Assembly (NCBI RefSeq): GCF_021134715.1
Contig: NC_060027.1
Coordinates: 1,364,001 to 1,428,000 of the forward strand
Source of the DNA: Daphnia pulex
Lineage: Eukaryota; Arthropoda; Branchiopoda; Diplostraca; Daphniidae
Length of the DNA stretch: 64,000 bases
Direction: 5' to 3'
The position numbers and the translations under genes were made by a program. Positions 11,481 to 23,130 of the stretch are shown piece by piece. Under the pieces are notes generated by a model that was given only the letters and a program-made list of their open reading frames with translations, had not been told where the DNA came from and made no database searches. Within the stretch, counting starts at the first letter, position 1. Every line of letters begins with the position of its first letter.

Positions 11481-13766
11481 TTAACACACGACTAGCTGGG
11501 CGGGAACGGAATCTTTGCACGCAGTCGACAACAATGAATGACTGGAATGATTGAACTCGCACATTTCTTGTTCTCTGATTTGGGCTAGAGGATCGTATTC
11601 GTGTTGGATGTTGCTCAACGAGTCAACCACATCTTCCTCGTCGTCTTCGATATTGGAAATGTCATTTCTCGATCGGAGTTTTGTCAATCGGCAGAACCAA
11701 GTGGGCAAAACGCCGTAGGATTTGACGTGGGCGTAAAGCAAATAAGTGGCGTACAAAATCAGCAAACAGGACGGAGCGACGATGCCAGGATCGAGTAATT
11801 TCACTCCGTGACCCAGTTGAATTCGCCGGTAAATCAGCAAAGCCAACGGCGAAGCGATGGCGAATCTCATGGCCATGTTGATGGATTCCTGGTGTAAATT
11901 GTGGCCGATCCGGCCGACGGGGTAAATGCGAGTCAAAGCGGATCGATCGCTGATAAACCGGAGGATCGAAAAGGTGAACGACACCAAACTGATCACCGGG
12001 AAAATGACGATAAAGAAACTCGTCAGGGCGAAATTGGTGATCAATTCGGCGTAGTTCGAAGCAAAATCGTAGTCGATTCTATAGGCGATGATGTAAGTTG
12101 ATTTCTCCTCTTCCGACCGGAAGCTGAACCATTTCTTCGTGTAAGACCAGAGGAAATCGAAGCGCAAGTGGTTCATCAAGATCCCGCCGGCCGTGTTGAC
12201 GATGATGCAACAGGCCAGGAAGCTGCCGTGAACGGGAAAGAAGACGCACGCCAGCCGGATGTCGTCGCTGTTGAACTCGCCAGCCAGCAGCAGCGGAAGT
12301 GGTTTCCTCGCCATCATCCGAATCATGTAGAGGAGAATTTCCAGGAAGCAAATGGATCGGAAACTGGCCAGACTGGCTTTGGTTAGAGATAAATGATGTC
12401 TGAGCCGGTCTTGCCCGGTGACCCAGTTGGTCAATTTGGTGGTGAATAACGACACCAGAGTGGGCAGAGCGAATCTCTTCCAAAAAATCGATCGTTCCTG
12501 TCCGTCCAAGTGAAGCCAATGGACAATGGTGGCCGGCGCGGCCATCAGGAAGATGTAAATCGAGTAAATGGCCAGGACTCTCAGCCAGACTAGAAGTGTC
12601 TTCCAAAAAGGTGGGCGCGGGTTTTTTAAATGCATCCAGTTGATGTCGGAGCCCGGAGGAGCGTATCGCACCACCCACTCTGACGGCCGGAATTGTCGGT
12701 TCTGATTGGTCTCCTCACATTTCCAAAGCCAATTCGATTGGTGTCGTCGAATGGCAAATTTTGTGGCTTTAGCCTCGACCGGACTGTCGAAACGGATAAA
12801 AACCGTTCCGGTAAATTTGAGTTGATTAATTATTTCATCTTTTTTCACGGACAGAGTTTCTTCTTTGTTGTTGTAATAAGAAACGGCCCCGATTGCTGGT
12901 TTCAACCAGGATTTTAAATCCCAAAATCGACGGCCCATCAAGACTCTGCCGTTCAAATTCTGTTTGATATTTCTGATGAAATTCAACTGATTTTGGACGG
13001 GTATTAATTTGCTGACATCTTTGGCCATCACGATTTGTTCCTGGTGGATTCCCTTGGCATCGAGGTTGCATATTAAATATTCCAGGAGGGAATCGGCCGT
13101 GGTTGTCAGCGGAATTCCAGAGATCATCAGCCAGCGTCGATTGCAGACGGTGGAGAAACTGTTGACGTCGTGGCTGGCCAGCGATCTGACACCTCGATCC
13201 TGTCCATGTTGTCTCATCAACCAAGCCAAAGTGATGAGGATGGCACTGCAGATGACACCGTGAGCCCCGTTGACGCCAATGTTGTAAAGTCCCGTGGATT
13301 GCAGAGTTTTGCTGGGCCACTCGCCCAGCTTGTCGCCGTTGTGATGCATCACAATCAAGACGATCCCGAGGACCGTCATGAGAATTTGCACTTGAATCAG
13401 CCGGAATTGGAACCATAGAAAAGTGGCGCCATCTTTCCCGACGGCCTCCTCGTCGATTTTGAGAGTCAGCCAGTCGATCCAGCTGCTGTCGGATCGTTTG
13501 AGTTGCGGCGGAGGGTCTTCCAATCCGTCCAGCCGCTCGGTGAGGAGTCGCCACTTGAATTTCTGACGAAAAAGGTAGAGAAGAGCGAAGAAGAGGATGA
13601 GAATGAGTGTCCAGTAAACGCAATTGAAGGCGATGCCACCCTCCCACACGACCCATTCGTTGAACCAACCAATGTCGATGGAAACGTCGTAAGCGTCCGT
13701 GTTTGTACAATTGGAAGTGTCTACCTCCACTTCCGGGTTAGTACAATTTTTGATTTGGTCATCCAT
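11481..13766 (-). CDS. TMEM63/OSCA (CSC1-like) mechanosensitive cation channel, single exon
   Basis: One uninterrupted frame of 761 residues starts at the ATG at 13766-13764; the GTG just upstream is not the start. The N-terminus is short and extracellular with CTN motifs. Hydrophobic helices lie near residues 43-65, 118-137 and 165-185, with a cluster of helices from about 395 to 700. Between helices 3 and 4 is a long cytosolic loop ending in VVRYAPPGSDINWMHL, the typical link before the pore half in this family. The C-terminal tail is acidic (EDDEEDVVD). Family members are osmotically or mechanically gated cation channels in plasma or organelle membranes. Length matches animal TMEM63 proteins. 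The lack of introns is unusual beside the intron-rich neighbours and suggests a retrocopy or intron loss. Which TMEM63 paralogue it matches cannot be told here. Confidence 0.85.
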   Translation of the reverse strand: MDDQIKNCTNPEVEVDTSNCTNTDAYDVSIDIGWFNEWVVWEGGIAFNCVYWTLILILFFALLYLFRQKFKWRLLTERLDGLEDPPPQLKRSDSSWIDWLTLKIDEEAVGKDGATFLWFQFRLIQVQILMTVLGIVLIVMHHNGDKLGEWPSKTLQSTGLYNIGVNGAHGVICSAILITLAWLMRQHGQDRGVRSLASHDVNSFSTVCNRRWLMISGIPLTTTADSLLEYLICNLDAKGIHQEQIVMAKDVSKLIPVQNQLNFIRNIKQNLNGRVLMGRRFWDLKSWLKPAIGAVSYYNNKEETLSVKKDEIINQLKFTGTVFIRFDSPVEAKATKFAIRRHQSNWLWKCEETNQNRQFRPSEWVVRYAPPGSDINWMHLKNPRPPFWKTLLVWLRVLAIYSIYIFLMAAPATIVHWLHLDGQERSIFWKRFALPTLVSLFTTKLTNWVTGQDRLRHHLSLTKASLASFRSICFLEILLYMIRMMARKPLPLLLAGEFNSDDIRLACVFFPVHGSFLACCIIVNTAGGILMNHLRFDFLWSYTKKWFSFRSEEEKSTYIIAYRIDYDFASNYAELITNFALTSFFIVIFPVISLVSFTFSILRFISDRSALTRIYPVGRIGHNLHQESINMAMRFAIASPLALLIYRRIQLGHGVKLLDPGIVAPSCLLILYATYLLYAHVKSYGVLPTWFCRLTKLRSRNDISNIEDDEEDVVDSLSNIQHEYDPLAQIREQEMCEFNHSSHSLLSTACKDSVPAQLVVC

Positions 13767-13877
13767 CACCTAACCCAAAGGACTCTGAATGTACGGGAAT
13801 GGATTCTTTTTTAACCAAACGCAAACCTAATTTGTGTTATCACTGATAAAACTACAAGTCTGAAATGGTATTTCGCT

Positions 13878-14165
13878 GAATTTTAAGACACTGATGGGAT
13901 TCATCCTTGAAAAATAAAAAGTCACCGACTGTTCACGACTGTTGCACTCTAGTTCTGCCCACTTAAAGTTTCTTGATGTAGTTTCTATAAATGCCTGGCA
14001 GTCCACGAAACGTGTGGAGACTGGTTACAATGTTTCATCAGAAGCTTCGAGTTTTATCAAGAAAGGCGGCGACAACGACCGCAGTACATCCGTGTTAGAT
14101 TTTGAAATGACGACACGAATAACTGTGAAATTTATGTTTGGGACCTTTTTTGGGGGTGAGAAAAC
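13878..14165. repeat. dispersed repeat A, copy 1
   Basis: The copy begins near AAGACACTGATGGGATT and runs through AGTCACCGACTG and CTTCGAGTTTTATCAAGAAA to GACACGAATAACTGTGAAA. Other copies lie at about 20838-21150, 24334-24510 and 35309-35360. It contains an incidental open frame (13942-14199) that is not conserved between copies. It may be a transposon fragment or part of the segmental duplication. Confidence 0.7.
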
Positions 14166-14319
14166 ATACAGAGATGCCAAAGTCTTACTTAATGCCTAAC
14201 CTAACTGAGTCAACAAAACCGGCAAGAGAAGAAGTCGCTCAGGAATAATCCGGAATAACCATACTCCGTACTATGTGACTATTTATCTCCCTATCCTGTA
14301 GTCAAAAAGGAAGTGTAGA

Positions 14320-15170
14320 GAAACATTTTTCTACCTTTGGGCCCGGACAATATAGCCAGGCATCCATAAGTGCTCCAAATTCGTAGAATCCACCAGAAGG
14401 GATAGGGGAAAAGGGGATCCTCGCGAATGCACCTACACTCACATGGGTGTGCACGAGGACATTTAGTAGTTTCTCCACTCGGACGTTGGCTCAGCAGGCC
14501 CCAAATCTATGCACAAAGGAAAAAGTTACCTAGAGCAAACAAACTGCCATAAATTGAATTGACAGGGGGCTTACTGCTTACATGATAAATACCATTCAGG
14601 AACTAAAATTTCACAAATTTGAAACAGATTCAACAGTTTTAAGTTTCTCACTTGATTCCATTTGTATTGTAAGTTTTATTTACCGGCCAAAACAGCATGG
14701 AGATTGGAGAGCCGCACACCCAGAGTTAACATGATGAAATCGACGATCACATTTATAAATGTGATTTTATTTTATGTGCTATTTTTCGTGTAGCCACGTT
14801 TGTTTTAAAGAAATTCCAATTTTCTTGGTAATCTTTAACGTGGTTTCTTTGAAACAAAAAAAGTAAAGAACACAGAGCAGACGACACTAATGATTAGCCA
14901 TAAAAATAAAATATCGATTTAAAAAAAGTCAATAAAATCCTACAATAATTAAAACCGCACAAACACAAAAACAATCGGTTTTTATCTATTTCGTTTCAAT
15001 TAAAATGTATCATTAATTATATCAGAGTAATTGAATTGGATTGAAAATATTAGACATAGAACTCTGGTCTTTCCCTCCGACTCGATTGGCCAGCCCAACA
15101 AATTCATCGATTATATTCCCGTCCAGTTGAATTCGCCCAGTCAAAGTCCGTCAGAGGCTGTGATGAGTCC
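14320..15170. repeat. upstream repeat block B/C, copy 1
   Basis: The block is similar to 24555-25790 and 35395-36590. It includes an exon-like segment on the minus strand ending in a GTAGG donor (14330-14470), the segment around CAGCATGGAGATTGGAGAG (about 14690-14715), and GCAGACGACACTAATGATTAGC (about 14878). All copies lie before members of the kinase/propeller cluster, so this is probably a duplicated 5' flank. Confidence 0.7.
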
Positions 15171-15177
15171 AGCATCG

Positions 15178-15207
15178 GATAAAGACCACTGCGTTGTTAT
15201 CAGATAA
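15178..15207 (+). promoter_or_regulatory. GATA-factor site pair upstream of the kinase-propeller gene
   Basis: A GGATAA at 15178 is followed by TTATCAGATAA at 15197-15207, a palindromic GATA site. The same pair is kept at 36601-36631 before the other full copy. GATA factors drive gut, fat-body and blood-cell genes in arthropods. A role here is inference. Confidence 0.4.
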
Positions 15208-15566
15208 AGACCACATCACCTTGGTCACTATCTGTGCTGATTACGACGTGACACCGTTTGCTGGCAACTAAATGGGCTGGCAAGTCAAATCCCTAAGCGT
15301 GAGGATCAATTTGGGTCTCTTGCTGCGTACTGCGTTTCGTCTTCACATTGCCTCCAGTCGTTATTTATTCGCATTGAGCAACTGGATATTTATCAAACTT
15401 TCGGTCGATCAAAAATTGATAACGGAGCAACAGTTTAAAACAGGTGCATTTCGCAAACGAAATTCTGTGCTGACGTGTATGTGTAGGTCTTTCGTCTAAA
15501 ACGGAGGTGAGGAGGACATAACTTCGTCTATTTAGCCTCTAAATAGTCCCAGATTCCGCTGTTTGA

Positions 15567-18500
15567 ATGGAGCGCCTATTGCGTCATAACGAAGAGGAAT
15601 TTCTTTTCAAAGGGAAGAACATCCATTGCAGAAATGAGCAGCTTTTCAAAGGGTGGGGCGATTCGTTGGTGTACAGCGGATATTTCAAAAATGCGAATGA
15701 TCCAAAAAAAGAAATTGCAGTGAGGAAGATTAAGAAAACAGATTGTTGCGATAAATGGGAAGATATCGTCAACAAACATACTCGAGAGAAGGATCCCATC
15801 AAACATGAAAATGTACTCAAAATTATTAGCTACGAAGAAATGGATCAATTGAGGTTATTTGAAATTTAAAGTTTTCTTATTATAACGGAGAATATAATCA
15901 ACAGCTATTTTGTTTGTGTAGATTTTTTGCTCTGGAACGTTACGACGCTACATTGGAGCAATTTTGCAGAAGAATTTATAGAGGACCGATGCCATCTGAT
16001 GCCCAAGTTCTTTGTCAAATCGTCAAAGGACTTTTGTATCTTCACAAAGTGCACTGTTCACATGGAAATTTGACACCCGGAACAGTTCTTATCGCTTCCT
16101 CGCAGCCCGTGCGGATGATGATCAAATTATCAGAGTTTGAGTTGAGCAAATTCGGCGACCAATACGACGACAGTCAAGCGGAGTCGAACGACCAAGATGG
16201 AAACTCATTTCATAGAGCGGCAAAGAAATTTAAATACACCGAGGAACTGGGGAAGCAACTAGACCTTTGCAAAAAGAAATATTGGATATTAGATGGAACA
16301 ACCAACAGTAATGAGCAGACCCCTACACCTAATCAAGATATATTTTCAGCAGGTTGCATCTGTTTTTATTTCCTCAAACGGGGTGTACATCCCTTCGGTG
16401 ACGACTCGTCGTCAATCTTGGAAAACATTAAAAAGCGAAATCCCGTCAACTTATTAAAAAGTAATTCTTTCGTCTATAATCTTGATAAAAATAAACAGAT
16501 TTACTCTTAATGTCCATTTCTCAGCTATTATACAACAAGAAAAAGACGTATGGGAATTTGCCTACGAGCCCATAACAAAAATGATTGGAGATCCACCAAC
16601 CGACGGCACAAATTGGTTGATGATAGCCGAAGACCGTTTTATGAAGGCCCTTCCTCGTAATTTTGTTGGATAATTGATTTTTAAATTTGACCCTTATTAA
16701 TTTCCGTTGTTTTATTTGTATTGCCCAGTGAAAATTGATGAAAAAAAAGTACTCGGCAGTGGGACGTACGGAAACGTGTACGAAGGAACGTTCGACGGAA
16801 ATCCAGTTGCTGTAAAAGAATTTAAGCATTCAGATGATGCAAGAAAAAAAGAACAGAAACGGGAAATGGAGGAACACTTCCTGTTGGACCACGAAAATGT
16901 CCTTAAACTTTTGCACGTCGATGACTCACGGGATAAAACGTAACGTAGTGGAATTTAATTCATTTCTATTTGAAACATTCGTTGATTTTTCAATTTTCTT
17001 TGCAGTTGCCTTGTGCTCGAGTTATGTGCCGGGACACTGAAAGATTATTGCGAGAAGAAATACAAGGGACCGGAATTGCCGCCAGATGGCCTAGTTTTAT
17101 ATCAAATCGCCAATGGATTGCACTACATCCACTCACGAAATTTAGTTCATCGCGATGTCAAACCGGAAAACATTCTCATCTCAATGACGCCATTCGTCCA
17201 AATGAAATTGTCCGATTTCGGATTGGTAAAAAAAATAAGTCCTGAAGGAACATTTACGCAGAGTGGATTGAAAGGAACCTTAAAGTGGATGGCGCCCGAA
17301 ATTTTGAAGCTTATGGACGACACTATCACTGAACTTCCGCACGGAACAATCAAAAGCGACACATTCGCTGCCGGCTGCGTCTTTTTCAACTTCCTGACCC
17401 GCGGTAAACATCCGTTTGGAATTTCTTTTGAAATTCTGAATAACATCTCAAAAAACAATCCAACGGAGCTTATCGAACAGAAAAACAGTAAGTATTTCAT
17501 TGTATCTGTATCATGGTATTTACAAGAGCTGCTCAACATTTATCTGATCACAGATTTGCAAGGCGATGATCTTGGCCTATACGAACTGATTGAAAAAATG
17601 ATAGAGCCGAAAGAGCAAAGAATCGAATTGCCCGAGGTCATTAAACAATTGACGGCAAATTTAACTGCTCTACGTAAATAAAAATGTTTTTTTAGATAAT
17701 ATTTTAAAATTAATAATTCTTTTAAATTGTAACTTTATATTAAATAGGTAAAGATAAAAGAGTCGCGCGATTTGTGCGTGAGGGAGACGGAACTTTCGTC
17801 GCCCTTTTCCACCCAAAGAAACTATTAATCGCCTGTGGCATTAAAAATGAAATTATTTTCTTTTCTGCCGAGAATTCGTCCATTCCCTTTTCTAATTGGA
17901 AAGAGGACGAAAATACGTTTCAAATTGGACATGTAAAAGAAATTAATACGATGGAATGGAATGTAATAAGTTCATTATGAAGAGAATGAATCATTAAGTT
18001 GCCTTAAATGTTTGATTCCTCTCATCAATTATTATTTAATTGTTTGTTTAGGCGGTCGGAAACCAATTGGCTGCCATCGCTAATAATCAACGTGATATCA
18101 TCTTGTGGAATTATCCAAGTGGCGAAATTCTCTTTCAAAAGAAATTAAACAAATGGGTGAATCGAATCGAGTGGAATTCCTTCAGGCCAAACGTATTCGC
18201 TGCTTTTGGGAGCGTAAGTCGTTTCTTTTTTTCTAATTTATTAACACTGTTTCTACGTGTCAAGGACACGTCATGAGATCCCCTCTTTCTGCGACATTTT
18301 CGACCAATAATTTCAAGTCCAACCTGTTAAATTGACGCTATTAGAATCATATATTTCACCTCATAGTAAAATCATTTTTGATTGGCGCAATCTGGGAGCC
18401 TTCACGTACTACATCACGCAATTTGGCGATTTTCTCTACCCCCTCCTCCCTTGGCCATTGCTCGTCACTAAATGCTCAACCCCCACCCCCACTCATTGTT

Positions 18501-20577
18501 TTTCGGGAAGAAATGTCAGATAAATCTAAGCCCTTGTAAGAAAAAACCTATTTTTTCTCTAGAGGGAGTAGGCCAACCCCTCCCCCTATGTCAAATTTTT
18601 GTTTCCCCCTCCCCCCTCAAAGCGTGACGTATTAATGTGAACTCTTCTCATCCTCCCTTCTCTTACAATGCCAGCGCCTCTTTCCCCAATTGTAACTAAT
18701 TTTATTTTGTTTAGTTGATATCTGAAAAAGTTTTCTTCTTCAATTCCTGCCCTGTCGACCAACGGCCATTTTATTTCTACACCTTCGAAGGTGAGAAACA
18801 GATTATCAGTTTCCAGTGGATCTCTACGAATCGATTCGCTCTCGGCATAAGCGTAGACGAGGGAATTGAAATTTGGGAAATTTACGAATCGACAACTTCC
18901 GCAAAAATTGTCAAACGACTCAAACATGAAAGCGTGACGGTGAGTTTTGTTTACCCATTGACATGTCATTGCAAATACTCGTTATTATTATTTTTTTGTT
19001 TATTTCAATAAGGGTTGGATTATGGATTTGGCATGGAACGAAAGGACGAAATGTTTGGCCGCTTGTTCATCTGACGGATGGATGACGGTAAATTGTCGTT
19101 GTTCTTTTGAATGGGCGTGTCATGTTGAACTTTTGTTTTTCGTAGATTTGGTCAATGGACATCGACCAACCCATTCGCACCACCAAAGTCGATGGCCACT
19201 GTCGGAGTTTGGCTTGGCGTCCAAACAGAAAACAAACGAACGACGAGGGAGTGGACGCGGCCAGGAAATCGGCCGACAATTTCATTTTGGCTTGGTGAGT
19301 TGATCAACGGGCGGATCAACGTCTTTAAAAAATGGGACTGAACTAAGAGGATCGACTTTTTTGAGCTTTTTTTTTTACTTTTTTATGCATTATGATTTAT
19401 ATTTAGATACGAATGTTCCCGAAGCGAATTCCTTGATTCTCAAGAATATGGATAGGGATAAATACTAAGGGTATAATAGGAGGACGCGTGGAGGCTTTCT
19501 TTATTGTTTTTTTTTTTTTTTTTTCGCTTTCGCTCGCAAACATTTTTTCCCTTGGCATTGAAGGATTGGATTGTGGTTTCCCTTCCTTTTTCCCGTGGCA
19601 GGTTTATCAATCAATTGACGGGGTTTTGTGAAAAATAGGATTGAACTAATATAGAGTATTACATCATATTGATATTTCCCCCCCTCCCCAATAAAATACG
19701 AATGGAGAATGGAGGCAAGAAGCCATGCACTTTCGCGCGCAAACAAAAAATTCCGAATTTTTGTTTCATCTTTGAACAATTGGGTTCCGTGATTGCAATT
19801 CGCTGCCTTCGGGTTTATTTTGAGTTTGATTGAATTTTGGATTGCGTTGCGGATGCGAATTTGGCCTTGAGACTAGAAGGAAGGGATTGTGATTTCCCTT
19901 GTTTTCCCGCGGCAGAAATGGACGAGGAGGAAGGGGAGCAATTTCGCATTTCTGATTTTCATTTTTTTTATTTCCATTTCATTTTTATTACAGTGGATTG
20001 GTCGGGGGGATGAAGAGCCAAGGAAAGATTGTCGTTTGGACTCCGCTGGAAAACGAAAAAACGAAAATTCTCAAACAACATCCACGTTCGGTAGAGTGGC
20101 TGTCGTTTTCACCCGACGGGCGGTTTCTCGCATCAACGGATTTTGATAGGAATTTGATCATCTGGGCAACTGAGGTAAACCAGGAAACGGAACCGATTAA
20201 GAGCAGGCAGTGATACTTGATTGTAAATACAATTCAAATAAATTCAACGTGATTTCAGAATTGGCAACCCGTTTACATCGGCGAAGAATATATACGGGGC
20301 GGACATTTCTCGTGGTTATCTTCTTCGTCTACGGATGCCCCTGACTACAAATTGACATTCAACTCATCCGGTGGCAGGGTAAAAACGTTAAATTCGTTTT
20401 TAAAAGGAACATAACAACCATCCTTCTCCCCCAAGCATATTTTTATTTTTTTATCGGCCCATTTTAATCAATGCACCTTCAGTTCATTCTTATGCTATAT
20501 CCACATATTTATATTATTAGGTTCCTGTCGTAGAATACGCCGTCGGCCAGAGTGTAATTTCAAGCAAAGATGAATGA
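15567..20577 (+). CDS. pseudokinase - IRE1-like kinase - WD40 propeller fusion, copy 1
   Basis: Fourteen exons join in phase into 984 residues: 15567-15853, 15922-16460, 16525-16656, 16729-16939, 17006-17487, 17554-17673, 17748-17962, 18052-18213, 18715-18939, 19013-19087, 19146-19294, 19994-20174, 20259-20378 and 20521-20577. Residues 1-about 320 are a pseudokinase: the VAVK lysine is Arg (IAVRKIKK), the catalytic loop is HGNLTPGTVLI, and DFG is EFE. Residues of about 320-590 are a complete IRE1-type kinase with GSGTYGNVY, VAVK, VHRDVKPENILIS, SDFGLVK, WMAPEIL and HPFG. No RNase domain follows. The splice at 17673/17748 leads into a propeller of about 390 residues (HPKKLLIACGIKNEI, WSMDIDQPIR, KIVVWTPLE, SFSPDGRFLAST). 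No signal peptide or membrane helix is seen, so the protein is probably cytosolic. The domain order resembles JAK kinases only in placing a pseudokinase before a kinase. Function is unknown; sensing through the propeller is a guess. Confidence 0.8.
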
Positions 20578-20837
20578 ATGAGGATTGCCAAGGAATTTCA
20601 GAAACTCGCGGAGAACATTCAATCGAATCCAGTTCCAACTTGACATGATTGTCGTAGTTGATTTATTTTTCCATCGGACGAAGAATGAAATCCCATCGTG
20701 TGTCGGTGCAAACACCGGATTCAGCACAGTAGTCTATTAGTTTTAAAAATATCCTAGAAAAGTTTCTGAAGTTGGACAACATTCTATCAAATAATTCTCT
20801 ACATCACAATAAAGGATAACACAATGAAGAGGAAGTT

Positions 20838-21150
20838 TAGCTGAATTTTAAGACACTGATGGGATTATTCAGAAATAAAAAATCACCGACTGATCACGAC
20901 ACGACTATTGCCCTGAAGTTAGCCCTCACTCGCCCTTACTTTAAGTTCTTTGCAGCTTCTATAAATGACTGGCTGTCCGCGAAACGTTTGGGGACTGGTT
21001 ACTATGTTTCAGCAAAAGCTTCGAGTTTAATAAAAAAGAAATAAAGGCGACAACGACCGGAGCACATTGGTGATAGATTTTGAAATGACGACACGAATAA
21101 CTGTGAAACCGAATTTATGTTCGGGACCTTTTTGGGGGTGAAAAAAAATC
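20838..21150. repeat. dispersed repeat A, copy 2
   Basis: This is the second copy of the repeat at 13878-14165, just 3' of the first full kinase-propeller gene. An AATAAA-type signal at about 20808 lies just before it and probably ends that gene's transcript. Confidence 0.7.
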
Positions 21151-21382
21151 AAACCATTTCTTTACCAAAAAGTGTAACTCCTAAAGAGAATCGAACTTTC
21201 GTTCGTCAAACAGGCGCCTGTTGTTATGCAACTAGGATGCAAATTGCACGGACACACGCACATCGAGATTTCCATGAACCCCGCCAATTCAAATAAATCA
21301 AAAACCAACATAAAAAAGGAGGTGCCAGTGTGGCGGTAGGGCCAAAGTGTTTGTTTTGATTTGGTTGTTTACCCACAAAGTT

Positions 21383-21790
21383 GTGAGGCACAAAAAAAAA
21401 ACAAGCCTGATCTACGTTCGCGTTCTACAAATGCGTTGATTCAAATGAACCCTGACTGAGTTGAAAAAAAGAAGTTGCAAAAGAAAAACAGTCGCAGCCA
21501 ACCGCCAGGTTTAGGAATAATCGTACTCCCGCGTATTCCAGGAATAAACGTCGCCCAATAGTCAAGTAGTAAGAATATAGATAGATTTTTCCTACCTTGA
21601 AGCCCGGGAAATCCATAGCCAGGCATCCACAGATGCTCCAATGAATCCAGCATAGGCGGGATAAAGAGGAGTCCTCGTGAATACACCCACACTCGCATGG
21701 GCATACACGAGGACATTTAAAGAAAGGGGAAGGAGAGATGAGACGCCCCGCATCTTGACGGTCTCTCCAATCCAAATGCTGTTTATCTAA
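21383..21790. repeat. repeat block B, copy 2, with exon-like minus-strand segment
   Basis: This block matches 34830-35230 over its length, from the poly-A patch before CAAGCCTGA to GCTGTTTATCTAAATAAC. On the minus strand it contains ATGTCCTCGTGTATGCCC, an open stretch and a GTAGG donor near 21597. Only this copy is open past the first 20 bases; copies at 14450 and 35150 hit TGA at the same place. It is more likely noncoding than coding. Confidence 0.6.
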
Positions 21791-23130
21791 ATAACAAAAT
21801 AAAATTTAAAAAATGGGATACAAAAGATACAAACAGAAACAACAAGTAAGGAAAAAGTTTAAAATTAGATTGTGGGTAAACCCTAATTGTAAATCAAACA
21901 GGTGAAGATACACTGCATCACTGCATTGAAGCAAGTCGTGCAATCACTAAAATATCTAGCACGTCATGTAGGAATAAAAGTAAAGAAAACACCTTCACCA
22001 ATTTGAAACAAGTTTAACTCTTCTATTAAGCTCCCACGATGATTCTACTTGAATCCTAAATTATATTTACTTGCTAAACAGAAGGGAATGTGTATTTTTA
22101 AAGCGAATCTATTTAGAGACGCAACACGAATTGACGCGACGAAGCAGTAAACAAGGTAACGGAGCGAGGAGAGTAAACAAATTAACAAAATGAAAGCAGA
22201 CGTTCTTGTCTTCCAATTGATTTACCATTGATATTACTAGCCAGTAGCCACACTGAATTAACGCTAGAAATAAAAAGTAATCCCATCGAAATTTAAACCG
22301 CTCAAAAACGATGAAAGTTTTCTCACTTAATTCACCAAGAGCTGACCAAGAGAAAAACCAAAAAGAAAAGAAACAAAAAGGAAAAAAAAACACCAGAGGG
22401 ATCCGCAATTAACGTTAAACTTGGTTTTCTTAGTAATGCCAATGCAACAGAGGATATTTAAAGGCAAGTGTTCTAGTGGTAGTCGTCGAGGAAGGTTCTT
22501 GTCTGTGCTGTCGTGTTGAGTTTAGTGATTCATAGGTGCGACTTTTTTTTAAATTTTCTCGGTTTTATCGACATAGAGTATCGTCTCAACTAAGTCTAAC
22601 CCTACGTTAAGAATCTCAAACGTGATAATATAACGAATGTTTTGTTGTGTAAATAACACGAACTTATTGTGTGATCAAGGTTGAAAATTGAGGGGATCCT
22701 TTTGTGTTTCATTTTTAAAAATGAAGTTTATAGTTCCTTTGATTGAGCAACTTTAATAATATTAGCGATAGACATTGGTATGAAATTGTTTGATACAGTG
22801 AACGCCCTGAAAAGAAAATTCCATGTAAACAGCTTTTTGGTTCTGGGTAGACCTTGGGTGGGCTTTGGGTAGGCTTGATTATAAGCCCCTATAGTTAGCT
22901 GTCTCATTGAAATTTTTAAAAGGAAACGCATGAATACAGCATTCGTCAACTAAGGGGTGAAAAGAGATTAATCTGTGACATCTTTTGCTGGTTAGATTGA
23001 AGATTTCAAATTCGTTATTCGTTACAAGCCAGCAATAACAAAAAGGAAGCGCAATCAATCTTTAGCCGATGAAAATGTGTTGCCTAACTTATTTTACGAT
23101 TAAAAAAACCATTTCAGGTTATTAAAAAAG
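21791..23130. other. A+T-rich gap and 5' region of the lone pseudokinase gene
   Basis: No convincing gene is present. The sequence around 22440-22520 is less A+T-rich (AGTCGTCGAGGAAGGTTC) and may hold the start of the transcript, with a noncoding first exon. The exact start cannot be placed. Confidence 0.3.

Noticed and set aside
12079..12678. Long minus-strand frame and several plus-strand frames inside the channel gene
   Set aside because: They overlap the clear TMEM63/OSCA frame, have no family features and are G+C-driven shadows.
21170..21260. tRNA-like B box (GTTCGATTC on the minus strand)
   Set aside because: No acceptor stem or anticodon arm can be folded around it; the inner AACAGGCGCCTGTT is a plain palindrome. 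At best it is a SINE-like remnant.
21425..21775. Minus-strand frame with MSSCMPMRVWVYS as a protein gene
   Set aside because: Sister copies of the same repeat hit a stop at the same place, so the frame is not conserved.
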